Shown: positions 27,994 through 38,211, counted from the stretch's first letter. The stretch is 64,000 nucleotides of DNA from Tenacibaculum sp. 190524A02b (GCF_964036645.1 NZ_OZ038525.1:248001-312000), one strand, 5' to 3'. Made by a program: numbers and translations. Notes: a model not told the origin generated them from the sequence alone.

Positions 27994-28029
27994 AAAAGAG
28001 GAGTCTAAATTATTTTAGGTTTCTCTTTT
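27994..28029. terminator. Terminator between convergent genes
   Basis: AAAAGAG..CTCTTTT arms (27994-28000 and 28023-28029) with an inner AAA/TTT-flanked stem (CTAAA/TTTAG) and T/A runs form a hairpin usable by both the DUF4136 gene and the minus-strand gene ending at 28044. Confidence 0.65.
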
Positions 28030-28043
28030 TATTTTATACAAGA

Positions 28044-28268
28044 TTAGTTCTCATTAACCCAGTCTATTAAGTCGTTAATACACTTAAAGGTAAGGTTTGT
28101 GTTATAATCAATAGAGTCTATTTGTAATAAAGAATATTTGTCTGGTAATAAAGCTATAAAACTACCTTTTGTGGGATGCACAAAAGAATAATGGATTCCA
28201 TTTAAAAGTTTATCATAACTCAAATATTTAAAGTTGAAATCTTTTTTAAGGATAAAGTCAGTAATCAT
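28044..28268 (-). CDS. Hypothetical protein, 74 aa
   Basis: A short soluble-looking protein (MITDFILKKDFNFKYLSYDK..), mixed alpha/beta, ending NDLIDWVNEN, no signal peptide and no recognised family. Reading-frame composition (few rare-looking codons, balanced charged residues) and its own terminator support a real gene. Nothing nearby indicates its role. Confidence 0.55.
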   Translation of the reverse strand: MITDFILKKDFNFKYLSYDKLLNGIHYSFVHPTKGSFIALLPDKYSLLQIDSIDYNTNLTFKCINDLIDWVNEN

Positions 28269-28401
28269 ACCACAACTATTTTTGTTTTTCTGATACTAAA
28301 GTTAGGATGGATTATATTAATTAAAGGCTACGGAAAGTTTAATTATATAGTAAGTATCGATGAGATACAAAAAGAGTACGTTGATACAAAACCAATAAAA
28401 A

Positions 28402-28430
28402 AGAAGCTGAATATTTTACACTCAGCTTCT
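28402..28430 (-). terminator. Terminator after small protein gene
   Basis: Perfect 9-bp stem AGAAGCTGA/TCAGCTTCT (28402-28410 with 28422-28430) followed on the minus strand by a T run. It ends the transcript of the T9SS protein plus small protein pair. Confidence 0.8.
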
Positions 28431-28457
28431 AGTTTTATATATTATAATTGTATTGAT

Positions 28458-28634
28458 TTATTCAAAACCTCCTCCTGGATCTTCAGGACTTGTACTTTGA
28501 GCTTGTGCTTTTTTAGGATCTAACAATAAATAAGTACCTAAAGCTGTTAAGGCAGTATATTTACCATAATCACCAATCTTTTTTAAAGCTTCTTTACGAG
28601 ATATATCGGTTTTGTTTTGTTCTTGTTTTTTCAT
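28458..28634 (-). CDS. Small Tat-like exported protein (58 aa), partner of upstream T9SS protein
   Basis: 58 aa starting MKKQEQNKTDISRKEALKKI. A polar basic start with SRKEALKK, a hydrophobic segment (YTALTALGTYLLL) and a signal peptidase-type AQA site give the look of a Tat signal with RK in place of RR. If cleaved, only about 13 residues (QSTSPEDPGGGFE) would remain. The gene starts 31 nt after the stop of the large T9SS protein at 28666-31593 and ends before a terminator. A close paralogue at 38373-38540 has the same position relative to a related T9SS giant. Both copies share GKYTALTALGTYLLL, PKKAQAQST and PGGGFE, which argues strongly for a real gene. Function unknown. Confidence 0.8.
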   Translation of the reverse strand: MKKQEQNKTDISRKEALKKIGDYGKYTALTALGTYLLLDPKKAQAQSTSPEDPGGGFE

Positions 28635-28665
28635 GGGAATATAATTTAAGAGTTGTATTTACTAT

Positions 28666-31593
28666 TTATTCAAAAATTATTTTTTTACTAGTTTTACCTA
28701 CTTCAGAAGTAATTTCAACTAAATATACACCAGTTGACGCTCTAGGTAAAGAAATGGTTGTGTTATTACCATTAGTTTTAATTGAGCTAATAGATTTACC
28801 TACTATAGAATAAACATGTATATTGTTAACTTTTGAAGATAAACCAGTAACCGTCAATTCATTTTTAGAAGACTGATAAATACGGATATTCTCTAAAGAA
28901 TTCTCAAAAGAATCAACCCCTAGTTTTTGAGAGGTAGTGTGGATATAAAATTGGTCAGTAGTTGATCCATTAACAACTACCTTATAATTTTCCTTAGACA
29001 AGTTAGTAAATACATTATTTAATCTATCTTCTAAATAAACTTCTATAGTATTAGGTAGATTAGTTGTTGTTATAGAAAAAGTGATTTCTTTTCCTGCTTC
29101 TGAAGTTATACCAACAGGAACAACCATGTTTTCATAATTATTATTAGGTAATGATTGAATAGCTAACTTTTTAATTTCGTTATTTGGATTAGATAATAAC
29201 TGAGTATATATATTGAAGTTCTCAGAAACACCATCAAATACACTACTATCATATCCATTATCAAACGTAGTAGTAGTGTTATTTATGTAAAATAAATCAG
29301 TAGACTTTTTTACATTATTACTCTCTACAAATAATTCAATGTTTGTTTTAGGTTCTTCTCTCATAAAAGTATCAGTACCTTGATGAGAAAGCATTGAAGG
29401 ATTTAAAAATACATTGTTATTAATAGCAGCTTTTACAAAGAATCCTTGTGCTGGTGCTATCTCAATAGGATTGGCTAAGTTTCTAGTAATGTATTGTGTA
29501 CCATCCCATAACCAAACCGTTTGTTCACTAAATGTAGGTGCATTACTAATACTGTTTAAGAAAGCAGTAGAGTTAACATACGCAGTAAAAGAATTTCCAA
29601 TTAAGTTAAAACTAGTTCTGTCTCCTGTAGTTAAGCCAATTGTGATTGGGTCTTTATTAAAGTCTCCACTAAATTTTACAGTGCCAGCAGCGTCTAGTTT
29701 GATAATCATACCAGTTCCTTCATTAATTGTACCTGTTGATGTACTAGTTTGGTATGTCCATGCATTAGCACCACTATTATTATAAAACCCTAAACCAACA
29801 TTAGACCCAGAACCTGTAGCTAAACTATGGTTCGAAATAATATCTTCTACAGTTTCATTAATAACAGGAGAAGCAATTAAATGCCAGTTTGTAGTTAAGC
29901 TTCTGTTGTAAGTAATTGTTCCATTTACAAAAGAACTAGTTATTAACGATGCTCCTTCTTCAAAAGTTATACTATTAGTAATAATAAAACTTGAAGCAGT
30001 AGGGTAATTAGTTACTGTATTAGGAATTAATACATCACTAGAGAAAGAAGGATTTGTATCATTTAGCCAGTTATTGCTATTAGCCCAATCATTACTAGTT
30101 GTACCAGTCCAAGTAGCACCACTAGCTCTTTTAGGAGATCCTCCATCTTTAATACTACCTTGCCAATTAGAGCTAGTAGAAGAGTTGTTATTATTAACGT
30201 TTATAAGCTCGTAAGAATCGCCATTTCCATCGGTTGAACTTACGTGTCCATCATCATAAAAAACAGTATCTATAGTAGTTCCACTATCATTTTTAAGTGT
30301 TATAGTACCAGATGAATTAGTTAAATTATTCGTATTGTCAGTGTCTTTAACAGCATCATTTGTTACGCCTAAATCATTAAAATCAGGAGGGAAAGGTGCA
30401 TCATTATTGAAAGTACCATCTCCATTACTACCAAGAGCAATGGTAATATATTGGCCATTGTTAATTACTGCTGAAGGAAATGTAAAAGTACCACCGCTAT
30501 ATTCAATAGTCCAGTTTGTTAAAGTAATAGTTCCTCCACTGTTATTTGTAATTTCAATCCATTCATCATCAGTACCACCTGAAGTGGGCGTATTATACAT
30601 AATTTCAGAAAACATTACCTCAGGAAGGTCGTCATCTTGAATAGTTACTGTATGTGTATCAGTTGTTATATTAGCTGTTCCAGAGGTTACAGCAATATCT
30701 AATATTACAGTTTCGTTATCCATATCAGCATCATCATTAATATCTAATGAAATATTTTGTGTTCCATTACCTGTAAAAGTTAAAGAGGTAGTGTTTAAAG
30801 TGTAATCACCGCTTTCAGCTGTGCTACTAGCATTCACAGAAACACTAATAGTAACATCAGCTGTATAATTAGATAAAGTTACAGGTATTGAAGTATTAAA
30901 GTTTGTGTCAGTTTCATTTTCGGTACTAGAAGAAGTATCAAAATTAATAGCTTGATCAGAAGAAAGCGAAAATAAAGTGGTATCAAAAGTTTGTGAGCTT
31001 CCAGAGGTAGTCCAATTAGCACTATCGTAAATTAAAGAAAGATAACTAGCTTGATTTCCTCCCGTTCTAGCACCAGTATATATACCATTATCTCCACCAA
31101 AATAAACAGCATTTGTACCAAGTGTAAGACCAGTTCCTGTTAATGTACCAGCGTCACCACTATCTTCTCCTGCAAATCCTAAAATTGTTGGAGTACCATT
31201 GTAAAGATTGTCAGCAGTTTGATAAATATACATACCATCGCCTGAATTCCCTAAAACAAGAGACCCAGTAATGTTGGTGATTGTACCTCCATCAGTAGAA
31301 CTGTCTGAGTTAAAAGAAATAGTAACAGTAGTTCCTGCATTTATAGCAGTAGTAGTCCATTGAACGAATCCTTCTCCAGAATTAAAACTTGTTCCTCCCC
31401 ATTCTTCATCAGTAAAAAAAACGGTTTCATTTGCAGGTATATCTTTTAAAGCTACAAGTAATACTTCTTCATTATCTACACCTACTCCAATAATAGCTAT
31501 ATCCCCTGAGCTTAATGTCTGTGCATTTAAAAAAATAAATGAGTTAAGGAGCATTAGAAGGCTAAATATCCTTAAAAAATAGTTTTGTTTCAT
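28666..31593 (-). CDS. Large T9SS surface protein with lamin-tail and Calx-beta-like domains
   Basis: 975 aa. Signal peptide ends FLNA-Q. Residues about 25-210 form an N-terminal domain (GDIAIIGVGVDNEE, VFFTDEEWGG) shared with the protein at 38572-43161. Then a Calx-beta-like domain (about 215-325, ending VTIQDDD), a lamin-tail (LTD) domain (about 328-485: MFSEIMYNTPTSGGTDDEWI), a WTGTTSNDW linker and a long C-terminal region again shared with the paralogue (GTDTFMREEP, MVVPVGITSEAGKEITFS). The end (IYQSSKNELTVTG to SKKIIFE) is a T9SS sorting domain. LTD and Calx-beta domains suggest binding or adhesion at the surface. It is followed by a 58-aa small protein gene and a terminator. The hybrid regulators upstream are a possible controller. 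Confidence 0.85.
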   Translation of the reverse strand: MKQNYFLRIFSLLMLLNSFIFLNAQTLSSGDIAIIGVGVDNEEVLLVALKDIPANETVFFTDEEWGGTSFNSGEGFVQWTTTAINAGTTVTISFNSDSSTDGGTITNITGSLVLGNSGDGMYIYQTADNLYNGTPTILGFAGEDSGDAGTLTGTGLTLGTNAVYFGGDNGIYTGARTGGNQASYLSLIYDSANWTTSGSSQTFDTTLFSLSSDQAINFDTSSSTENETDTNFNTSIPVTLSNYTADVTISVSVNASSTAESGDYTLNTTSLTFTGNGTQNISLDINDDADMDNETVILDIAVTSGTANITTDTHTVTIQDDDLPEVMFSEIMYNTPTSGGTDDEWIEITNNSGGTITLTNWTIEYSGGTFTFPSAVINNGQYITIALGSNGDGTFNNDAPFPPDFNDLGVTNDAVKDTDNTNNLTNSSGTITLKNDSGTTIDTVFYDDGHVSSTDGNGDSYELINVNNNNSSTSSNWQGSIKDGGSPKRASGATWTGTTSNDWANSNNWLNDTNPSFSSDVLIPNTVTNYPTASSFIITNSITFEEGASLITSSFVNGTITYNRSLTTNWHLIASPVINETVEDIISNHSLATGSGSNVGLGFYNNSGANAWTYQTSTSTGTINEGTGMIIKLDAAGTVKFSGDFNKDPITIGLTTGDRTSFNLIGNSFTAYVNSTAFLNSISNAPTFSEQTVWLWDGTQYITRNLANPIEIAPAQGFFVKAAINNNVFLNPSMLSHQGTDTFMREEPKTNIELFVESNNVKKSTDLFYINNTTTTFDNGYDSSVFDGVSENFNIYTQLLSNPNNEIKKLAIQSLPNNNYENMVVPVGITSEAGKEITFSITTTNLPNTIEVYLEDRLNNVFTNLSKENYKVVVNGSTTDQFYIHTTSQKLGVDSFENSLENIRIYQSSKNELTVTGLSSKVNNIHVYSIVGKSISSIKTNGNNTTISLPRASTGVYLVEITSEVGKTSKKIIFE

Positions 31594-31713
31594 AATTTGC
31601 TTAATTTAAAGTGCTAGCAAATTACAAAAAATAAGTAGTTTCAATAACGGTAAGTTAAAAGTTTACAAAATCTTAAAGAAAAATAATTTTAATTAACTGT
31701 TTAATTACTTATC

Positions 31714-32358
31714 TTATTTTTTATAAAAAAGCTCAATTGCCTCAGCCTTATTTTTTACATGTAGCTTTTCGTAAATGTTTCTAATATGGTATTTAATAGT
31801 ATTTACACTTAAATGAAGTTTGTGTCCAATAGAAGCATAACTCTTCCCTTCAGAAAGTAATGTTAAAACTCGATTTTCTCTACTAGTAAGCTCTTTAAAT
31901 TTCTTTTCTTGAAAAGATTCTACAACCATTCTGGCTATATTAATACTCATGGGAGCACCACCGTTTTTTATTTGGTAGAGAGCTTGTACTAATTCTTTAG
32001 TACCACTAGTTTTGGTTAAATATCCTACAGCACCAGCACATAAAGCTTCAAAAACATATTTTGAATTTTCATGTACAGTAACCACTATAATTGAAACATT
32101 AGAAAGTTTTGATTGTATATGACGTATACCTTCAATACCATTCATACCAGGTAAGGTAATATCGATAATAATATACTTAGGCTTTAAATAGCATATTTCC
32201 TTTAATGCATCTTCACAGCTAGTATAAGTCCCAATAACCTTAAAGTCATTAGAATTGTTAATTATCTTTTTATATGATTCAAGGATTATATTGTAATCCT
32301 CTATAATAATTACACTATCCAATTTTTTCGGGGGCTTAATATTTAAAGCAAATATCAA
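31714..32358 (-). CDS. NarL/FixJ-type (LuxR HTH) response regulator
   Basis: 214 aa. Receiver domain residues about 14-130 with acidic pair E20/D21, phospho-acceptor D66 in YIIIDITLPGMNG, conserved Thr (VTVHENS) and Lys (LTKTSG). LuxR-type HTH at about 150-212: ELTSRENRVLTLLSEGKSYASIGHKL, LSVNTIKYHIRNIYEKLHV. The gene begins 37 nt after the histidine kinase gene on the same strand, so kinase and regulator form a cognate pair. DNA targets are probably nearby T9SS genes, by position only. Confidence 0.92.
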   Translation of the reverse strand: MIFALNIKPPKKLDSVIIIEDYNIILESYKKIINNSNDFKVIGTYTSCEDALKEICYLKPKYIIIDITLPGMNGIEGIRHIQSKLSNVSIIVVTVHENSKYVFEALCAGAVGYLTKTSGTKELVQALYQIKNGGAPMSINIARMVVESFQEKKFKELTSRENRVLTLLSEGKSYASIGHKLHLSVNTIKYHIRNIYEKLHVKNKAEAIELFYKK

Positions 32359-32395
32359 GAAAACTGTTTTATTTTTATATTGAAAAATAAAGTTT

Positions 32396-35272
32396 TTATG
32401 TTAAAGTTCCAATAAACTCAATTATTGTTCCTTTTGAGTTGTTAAAGGTTAATTCACCATTTATTTGTGCAGCTCTTTTTTTCATATTTAACAATCCGTT
32501 TTTTCTTTTAACGTTTTCAACGTTAAAACCAATACCATTATCTTGTAGTTTAATAATAAGTTTGTTATTCTCTGTAGCAAAAAATAATATAACTTTATTC
32601 GCCTTTGAATGCTTAAAACTATTTGTCATAGCTTCTTTAAATAAAAGTAAAAGTTGTCTGTTCCAATAACTAGGCAGTTTTATGTTAGTTACACACTTAT
32701 TTTGAGTTAAGAATATAATTTCTTTTTTTTGAAACAATTCTTCACCAAAATCAGTTAAATAAAAAATCAGTTCCTTTAAATGATCACTGCTAGAATCAAT
32801 TGACCAAACAAAATCTTTAACACCAAAAAATAAATCTTTAGAATCTTTATGAATTTGTGAAGCTAATTTTTTGGCAGGAGAGTGCTTAATACCGTCATCA
32901 TTTATTATCAAATCAGATAAAAGGCTAATACCCGCTATTTTATTTCCTAATTCATCGTGAAAATCTCTAGCCATATTATCTCTTACTGTTTTTAATTCAT
33001 TCTCAACAGTAGTTAGTTTCGTAATGGCACTTTTTAGTTTTAAATTTCTTCTTTTTACTTTTCTAATTTGTTGAAGAGAAAAAAAGCTAATACTAATAAC
33101 TCCAACAATGGATAATAAAATAATAAGCCAGGTTTTTTTATACCATTTTTTTTGTATTTTGAAACTATAAATTTTGGAGTAGTTCCAATTACTTTTAGCG
33201 TTTTTTATTCTAAATTGAAGTTGATAATTGGCAGGTGTATAATTTTGAATATTAATTTCTTTTGCGTTTAAGTTAGTCCATTCATTATTGGAGTTGAATT
33301 TATATTGAGTATTAATAGGAAGTTCAGAATAGTCAGTATGTGTGATTGAAAAGACATTTTTTTCAAAATTTATAGATAAACTAGGTGGAGGTAGAGGTTT
33401 AAATTCAGAAGAGTTGTCTATTTGGATAATACCTTTATTACCCGCTATCCAAATTTGGTTGTTATGGTCTTCAATAATAGAAGAGGTAAATGAAGATGGG
33501 AAGGCTTTGGATTTTTGAAAGTTGTAAAAATTATTGTTTTTAAACATAGAAAATCCGGTTTGTGTAGCTAACCACAGATCATTTCTATGGTCTATAAAAA
33601 TAGCATTAATTTTAGAGGAAGCTAAACCATTATTTTCATTGTAAAGTTTAGGGGTATTTGTGTTGAGGTTTATTTTAAGTAAGCCACTTTTTAGTATAAT
33701 CCAAGCAATATTTTTTGAATACAGAATTTTTTTAATATACGTTTCATTAGTGATATATTGGTTAGTTATGGTTTTCTGATATTCAAGTGTTTTTTTTGAA
33801 AAAACATGAAGACCATTTGAAGTAGCAGTCCATATTTCGTTATTTATTACTGCTAAATCATTAATAATGAATAATGAATTATTAGTTTTATTTTTTTGAT
33901 GTAAAATTTTTTCTACATTAATTTCAATACCACTATTATGTAAGATATTATAATTAAATTTAATGGTATCTTTTTTTAAGTTTTTAATATAAAAAGGACT
34001 TGGATAAAAATTGTAATTTAAAAGCTTACTTTTAATATTATTAATTGTATCTGTTGGGATATTAAAATTATTAAAATAGCGTTGTTTAAATTTTGATTCA
34101 TGATAAATATTATGAATAGAAGCTGTTTTCCTAGAGTTAGGGTGATATGCAAGAATAGATTTATGTTTCAAAAAGAAGAGCGTACTATCTTTTCCAAGTG
34201 CAATGTCTAAAATATTTTTAGCTTTAAATATATTTTCTTTAATAAAGTTGTTTTTATACGATAACTTAAATAAACCATTAGCATTGGTGGTAACCCAAAT
34301 GTTTTTATCCTTATCAATTAATAAATCACAGACTAAAAAAGAAGTTTTTATTTGTTGAGTAAAGTTAGTCCATTTTTTACTTTTTAAGTCATGGATATAA
34401 ATAATATGACTATCAGATGTAATATCATTTACAACGAATATTTCAAAAAAAGTAGATTTAGCATATCCAAATATATTACTGAAGTTACATGTTGTTTTTT
34501 TTATGACTTTTTTATGATTGAATACATAAAAATTATTTTTTACCGAAGCATAGAAAAGAGAATCGTTATAACTACCAAAACAATCGATGTGCTTATCCTT
34601 AAAAAAAGGAAATACTAAGTTTAATAAATGTTTTTTAGAATGATATTTATAAATACCTTTTAATTTTCCATTGAAATTTCCTTGAAAAAAATACAGATTA
34701 TTATTAATGAGTTTACTTTCGCTGTAGTTGTATACAGAATTAGGCGTTTTTTTTAAACTAGCGGAATTATCTTTTTTAATATTAATTACAAAGTGTTTTT
34801 TACTAAAATTAAGTCCATTTTCTTTCTCGTATTTATAATATACATGTCCTCTAGAAGTAGCAATTATATTATTATCCATAGCATACACATTATCAATAGG
34901 AGTATATAAATCTCCTTTAATATTAGGAATCAAAACAGAGTCTTTAGTTAAAAAGTGTAGACCTCCTTTCCAAGTAGCTATTGCTAAAGTGTCTTTTTTG
35001 TATTTTGCTATATCTATAACATAGTTTGATTTCAACCCGCTAGACATATTAAAAACTTTAAATTCTTTCCCATTAAATTTAGCTAACCCATCATCAGTTC
35101 CTATCCACAAAAAACCTAATTCATCTTGATACATTAGAAATGTAAAATCGTGAGGCAATCCATCTTTTGTGGTGTAGTGCTTATACGTTACCTGTGCACC
35201 ACTGTAAAAACTAAATGTAAAAGCTATAAAAACTATAGCTCTTTGAATAATAACTGATAAATAGGTTATCAT
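32396..35272 (-). CDS. Histidine kinase with periplasmic two-component-regulator propeller (Reg_prop / Y_Y_Y / HisKA_3)
   Basis: 958 aa. N-terminal signal/anchor (to about 27), then beta-propeller repeats with WIGTDDGLAKFNGKEFKVF and LWLATQTGFSMFKNNNFYNF, a Y_Y_Y-type domain (about 635-700), one membrane helix near 710-735 (WLIILLSIVGVISISFF) and the cytoplasmic kinase: H772 in ARDFHDELGNKIAGISLLSD (HisKA_3) and an HATPase with EAMTNSFKHSKA, DNGIGF and NGLLNMKKRA. There is no fused receiver; the response regulator is the next gene. Such kinases in Bacteroidota often sense glycans or surface conditions. Divergent from the T9SS gene at 35381 with 108 bp between them. Confidence 0.92.
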   Translation of the reverse strand: MITYLSVIIQRAIVFIAFTFSFYSGAQVTYKHYTTKDGLPHDFTFLMYQDELGFLWIGTDDGLAKFNGKEFKVFNMSSGLKSNYVIDIAKYKKDTLAIATWKGGLHFLTKDSVLIPNIKGDLYTPIDNVYAMDNNIIATSRGHVYYKYEKENGLNFSKKHFVINIKKDNSASLKKTPNSVYNYSESKLINNNLYFFQGNFNGKLKGIYKYHSKKHLLNLVFPFFKDKHIDCFGSYNDSLFYASVKNNFYVFNHKKVIKKTTCNFSNIFGYAKSTFFEIFVVNDITSDSHIIYIHDLKSKKWTNFTQQIKTSFLVCDLLIDKDKNIWVTTNANGLFKLSYKNNFIKENIFKAKNILDIALGKDSTLFFLKHKSILAYHPNSRKTASIHNIYHESKFKQRYFNNFNIPTDTINNIKSKLLNYNFYPSPFYIKNLKKDTIKFNYNILHNSGIEINVEKILHQKNKTNNSLFIINDLAVINNEIWTATSNGLHVFSKKTLEYQKTITNQYITNETYIKKILYSKNIAWIILKSGLLKINLNTNTPKLYNENNGLASSKINAIFIDHRNDLWLATQTGFSMFKNNNFYNFQKSKAFPSSFTSSIIEDHNNQIWIAGNKGIIQIDNSSEFKPLPPPSLSINFEKNVFSITHTDYSELPINTQYKFNSNNEWTNLNAKEINIQNYTPANYQLQFRIKNAKSNWNYSKIYSFKIQKKWYKKTWLIILLSIVGVISISFFSLQQIRKVKRRNLKLKSAITKLTTVENELKTVRDNMARDFHDELGNKIAGISLLSDLIINDDGIKHSPAKKLASQIHKDSKDLFFGVKDFVWSIDSSSDHLKELIFYLTDFGEELFQKKEIIFLTQNKCVTNIKLPSYWNRQLLLLFKEAMTNSFKHSKANKVILFFATENNKLIIKLQDNGIGFNVENVKRKNGLLNMKKRAAQINGELTFNNSKGTIIEFIGTLT

Positions 35273-35317
35273 CTATTTTTTTCGAGCTAAAGTAATCATA
35301 ATATAATTTTTATAACT

Positions 35318-35362
35318 ACCCATTTTGGGTGGGATGTTACTTTGATAGCAAACTTACTTTTG
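35318..35362 (+). promoter_or_regulatory. Hairpin and -7 box in divergent kinase/T9SS promoter region
   Basis: ACCCA (35318-35322), TTT, TGGGT (35326-35330) form a small palindrome and TACTTTTG (35355-35362) fits TAnnTTTG for the rightward T9SS gene. No TTG lies at the normal 17-23 nt distance, which suggests an activated promoter; the response regulator is the obvious candidate activator. Confidence 0.35.
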
Positions 35363-35380
35363 CCATAATAATTTAAATTA

Positions 35381-38143
35381 ATGTTTTACAAAAAAGAAAT
35401 GGAAACAATTAAACAAAACAACAATCAAATGAAAAAACAACTACATTTTTTCTTTAAAAAAGAGAAAAACAAAACAAGAATGGCTATGAGATTTAAAATG
35501 CTGTTATTAGCATTATTTTTAGCATTTAACGCATCTGGACAAGAAATAACTATAGCACCAGAAGATACCACCTATTATTGTAATTCTACTATAACTCTTA
35601 TAGCGCCATATGATGCTAACCATAATTTTCAATGGACAGTAATTAGTGGGGCTGCAAAATTAAAGGAAGTAGGAAGTGATGTAGACGGAACAGGAGTTTT
35701 AAATGTTAATGGAAATAACAAAGTAGCTGTAACAGTTAGTGGAGAGGCTACCGTAGGAGTAACTTGTACAGATGCAAGTTGTAACCCTCCTCAATTATTT
35801 AAGATTGATTTAAAACCAAGTGTGGGAGGTTTAAACCCAAAAATAACTGTAAGTGAAGGAGGAGTTAATCAACCAAATGGAATTCAAACGGAGAACCCTT
35901 GGATTTGTTTAGGAGGAAAACCTACGGATCCGTATCAAGTAGTAACAGTAAAAAATAAAACACCTTTTGGTATTTTTTGGTCAATTACAGGAGGAGCTAA
36001 AAAAGTAACCGATACCTATGAAAAAGTAGGTGAAGATTATGTTGCTATTGTAACTATAGAAAGTGATGGAACTCCAAATAAAGGTTTCATCAGAGCTTTT
36101 ATGTCAGATCAATGTGGAAATTTTAACTGCGGAGGATCAGGAACAGGAATCAACTGGGAAATTCTAAAAAATATAGTTCCAGAGGTAATTAATGGGGTTA
36201 CTTGTTTAAGAGATAATAATTTAGATAGCTCAAAATCTACAGTATATAGCGTACCAGATGCAATTGCTGGAAATGCTGTTTTTAAATGGGATTTACTAGA
36301 TGATGAAGGAGGTTTAGTAGATGCTAATCACCCTGACTATTCAAAATTTGGGATAGAATCAACAGTAATTTATGGAAACTCAGCTACAGTTACTTATAAA
36401 AATGGTTTTAAGCCAAGTGAAGTTGGGAATTTTAAAATTAGAGTAACAAACTTAGGTTGTAAAGATTCTTATGGAGAAGTAGCTTATGAAAGAGAGATAA
36501 CTGTAAGCCCTGAAACACCAAAGGTAATGCAAGAAACTTACTGTGCTGAAGCCATTGTGGAGGCAAGAGAAACATTAGCTATTAGTGATGCAGATCCTGA
36601 TTTAGATTATACTTGGTCTATACAAGGAGATGTTGATTGGGAAGTGATTAAAGAAGGAAATGGGAGTAGTGTAGATGTAAAATTCAATGATATAAAAAGT
36701 GGAGTATTAGTAGTAAAAGCTGCTAATAAAAATGAAGTAGGGTGTGAAAGCTCAGGAACAATTGTGTACATAAATAGAACTGGAGGAGAAGTTGTTGTAT
36801 CTGGACCTACTTGTATTCAAAGAGGAACAAAAGAGGCATTTTCTTTTACAGCAAGTCCATTTGGACAATTTAAATGGGAGGTTACACCAGCCTTACCAAG
36901 TAATTGGAGTATTGTAAATAATGGGAATATATTAACCATTACTCCTCCTGAAAATGGAGTAAACGTAACAGGTAATTATATTGTAAAGGCATCTTTACAA
37001 GGATGTGAAGATGACGATACAGCATCTTTTAATTTTGAATTTGGATCAGAAAAACCAATAATAGTTGGAGAAACTTGTGTGGTGGCAGGAACAGATAATG
37101 AATATGAAATAGTATCAGAAGGAGCGAGTGTTGCAGATATAAAAATTACTATGGCAGATGGAAATATTACTACTAAACGTATTAGTTTACCGGGGCTTAT
37201 TAATGTAACAGCACCTAACGAAGATTTTAAAATAGAGACAATTACATATTCAGCATCAAATTGTGCTTCTTTATCTAGTGAATCAATCATTAAAGTAAAA
37301 CCAACAGCTGTAATAACAAGAGGAAATCAGGTATGTGGCGATAATCCAGAAATAACTTTTACAGCTAGTACATCTGGTATAGTAACTTCTTATGTATGGA
37401 AGTTTCCATCATCTTGGACAAGAGTAAGAGGTGGAGGTATTACAAATAATTCTATAACTGTAAAGCTAAATGGAGGAGCAGGAGAAATAAGTGTAGTTCC
37501 AACAAATAAAGGTTGTTCAGGAGATAAAGCGGCATTAGATGTAATAGGGAATCCGTTAGATGTTGAATATGGTAAAATAGAAAATTCAAGTTTTATTAAC
37601 ACTTTTGTACTTGAAACAAGAAAAGTATTAGATGTAAATATAAGATTTCATACTGATGAACCTACTAACTGTTCAGCAGGAGGTATAGAAATGTATTCAG
37701 GAGAAACTATTATTCAAGGAGATAAGATAAAGGTTGAAATACCATATATTGTACGTAACCAAGATAGGTGGTTTACATTTTCTGTAAAAGATCCAGAAAC
37801 AGGTTGTGAGAAATGTTATCCTCCTGTAAGGGTTGGAAGTTTATCAACAATAGGATCAGGTGAAAATTCTGGAAGAAATGAAAACATGAAAAATGCAAAA
37901 ATTAATAAGAGTTTTAAATTATTTCCAAATCCTGTTAAAGATAAATTAAGTATAGAGGTACCTAATACCGATAAAATATTAAATTTAATGATGTTTGATA
38001 TAAATGGTAAGTTAATATTACAAAAAAGAAAATTATCTGATAAAGAGGTATTGGATGTTTCAAACTATTCAAAAGGTATATATTATTTATATATGCAGAC
38101 TTTAAAAAGTGGCTTAGGAATGAAGAAGGTTATTTTAGAATAA
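35381..38143 (+). CDS. Large T9SS surface protein with repeated beta-sandwich (PKD/Ig-like) domains
   Basis: 920 aa as listed; several in-frame ATGs precede the signal segment (35399, 35429, 35480), so the true start may be later. The hydrophobic core MLLLALFLAFNASG-Q marks the Sec signal peptide. The mature protein has repeated cysteine-containing beta modules of about 80-90 residues with motifs such as FQWTVISG, FKWEVTPALPSNW and YVWKFPSSW, the pattern of PKD-like/Ig-like domains of Bacteroidota surface proteins. The end (FPNPVKDKLSIEV to MKKVILE) is a T9SS type A sorting domain. It is divergent from the hybrid kinase and may be its target. A strong terminator follows. Confidence 0.85.
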   Translation: MFYKKEMETIKQNNNQMKKQLHFFFKKEKNKTRMAMRFKMLLLALFLAFNASGQEITIAPEDTTYYCNSTITLIAPYDANHNFQWTVISGAAKLKEVGSDVDGTGVLNVNGNNKVAVTVSGEATVGVTCTDASCNPPQLFKIDLKPSVGGLNPKITVSEGGVNQPNGIQTENPWICLGGKPTDPYQVVTVKNKTPFGIFWSITGGAKKVTDTYEKVGEDYVAIVTIESDGTPNKGFIRAFMSDQCGNFNCGGSGTGINWEILKNIVPEVINGVTCLRDNNLDSSKSTVYSVPDAIAGNAVFKWDLLDDEGGLVDANHPDYSKFGIESTVIYGNSATVTYKNGFKPSEVGNFKIRVTNLGCKDSYGEVAYEREITVSPETPKVMQETYCAEAIVEARETLAISDADPDLDYTWSIQGDVDWEVIKEGNGSSVDVKFNDIKSGVLVVKAANKNEVGCESSGTIVYINRTGGEVVVSGPTCIQRGTKEAFSFTASPFGQFKWEVTPALPSNWSIVNNGNILTITPPENGVNVTGNYIVKASLQGCEDDDTASFNFEFGSEKPIIVGETCVVAGTDNEYEIVSEGASVADIKITMADGNITTKRISLPGLINVTAPNEDFKIETITYSASNCASLSSESIIKVKPTAVITRGNQVCGDNPEITFTASTSGIVTSYVWKFPSSWTRVRGGGITNNSITVKLNGGAGEISVVPTNKGCSGDKAALDVIGNPLDVEYGKIENSSFINTFVLETRKVLDVNIRFHTDEPTNCSAGGIEMYSGETIIQGDKIKVEIPYIVRNQDRWFTFSVKDPETGCEKCYPPVRVGSLSTIGSGENSGRNENMKNAKINKSFKLFPNPVKDKLSIEVPNTDKILNLMMFDINGKLILQKRKLSDKEVLDVSNYSKGIYYLYMQTLKSGLGMKKVILE

Positions 38144-38180
38144 ATTTCCCTTTTTAGTAGGTAAACTACTATAAATATAG

Positions 38181-38211
38181 CAAGGCTGTCATTTTTGATA
38201 GCCTTGTTTTT
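38181..38211 (+). terminator. Rho-independent terminator of the T9SS gene at 35381
   Basis: CAAGGCTGTCA/TGATAGCCTTG stem with one G-T pair (38181-38206) followed by TTTTT. Confidence 0.85.
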
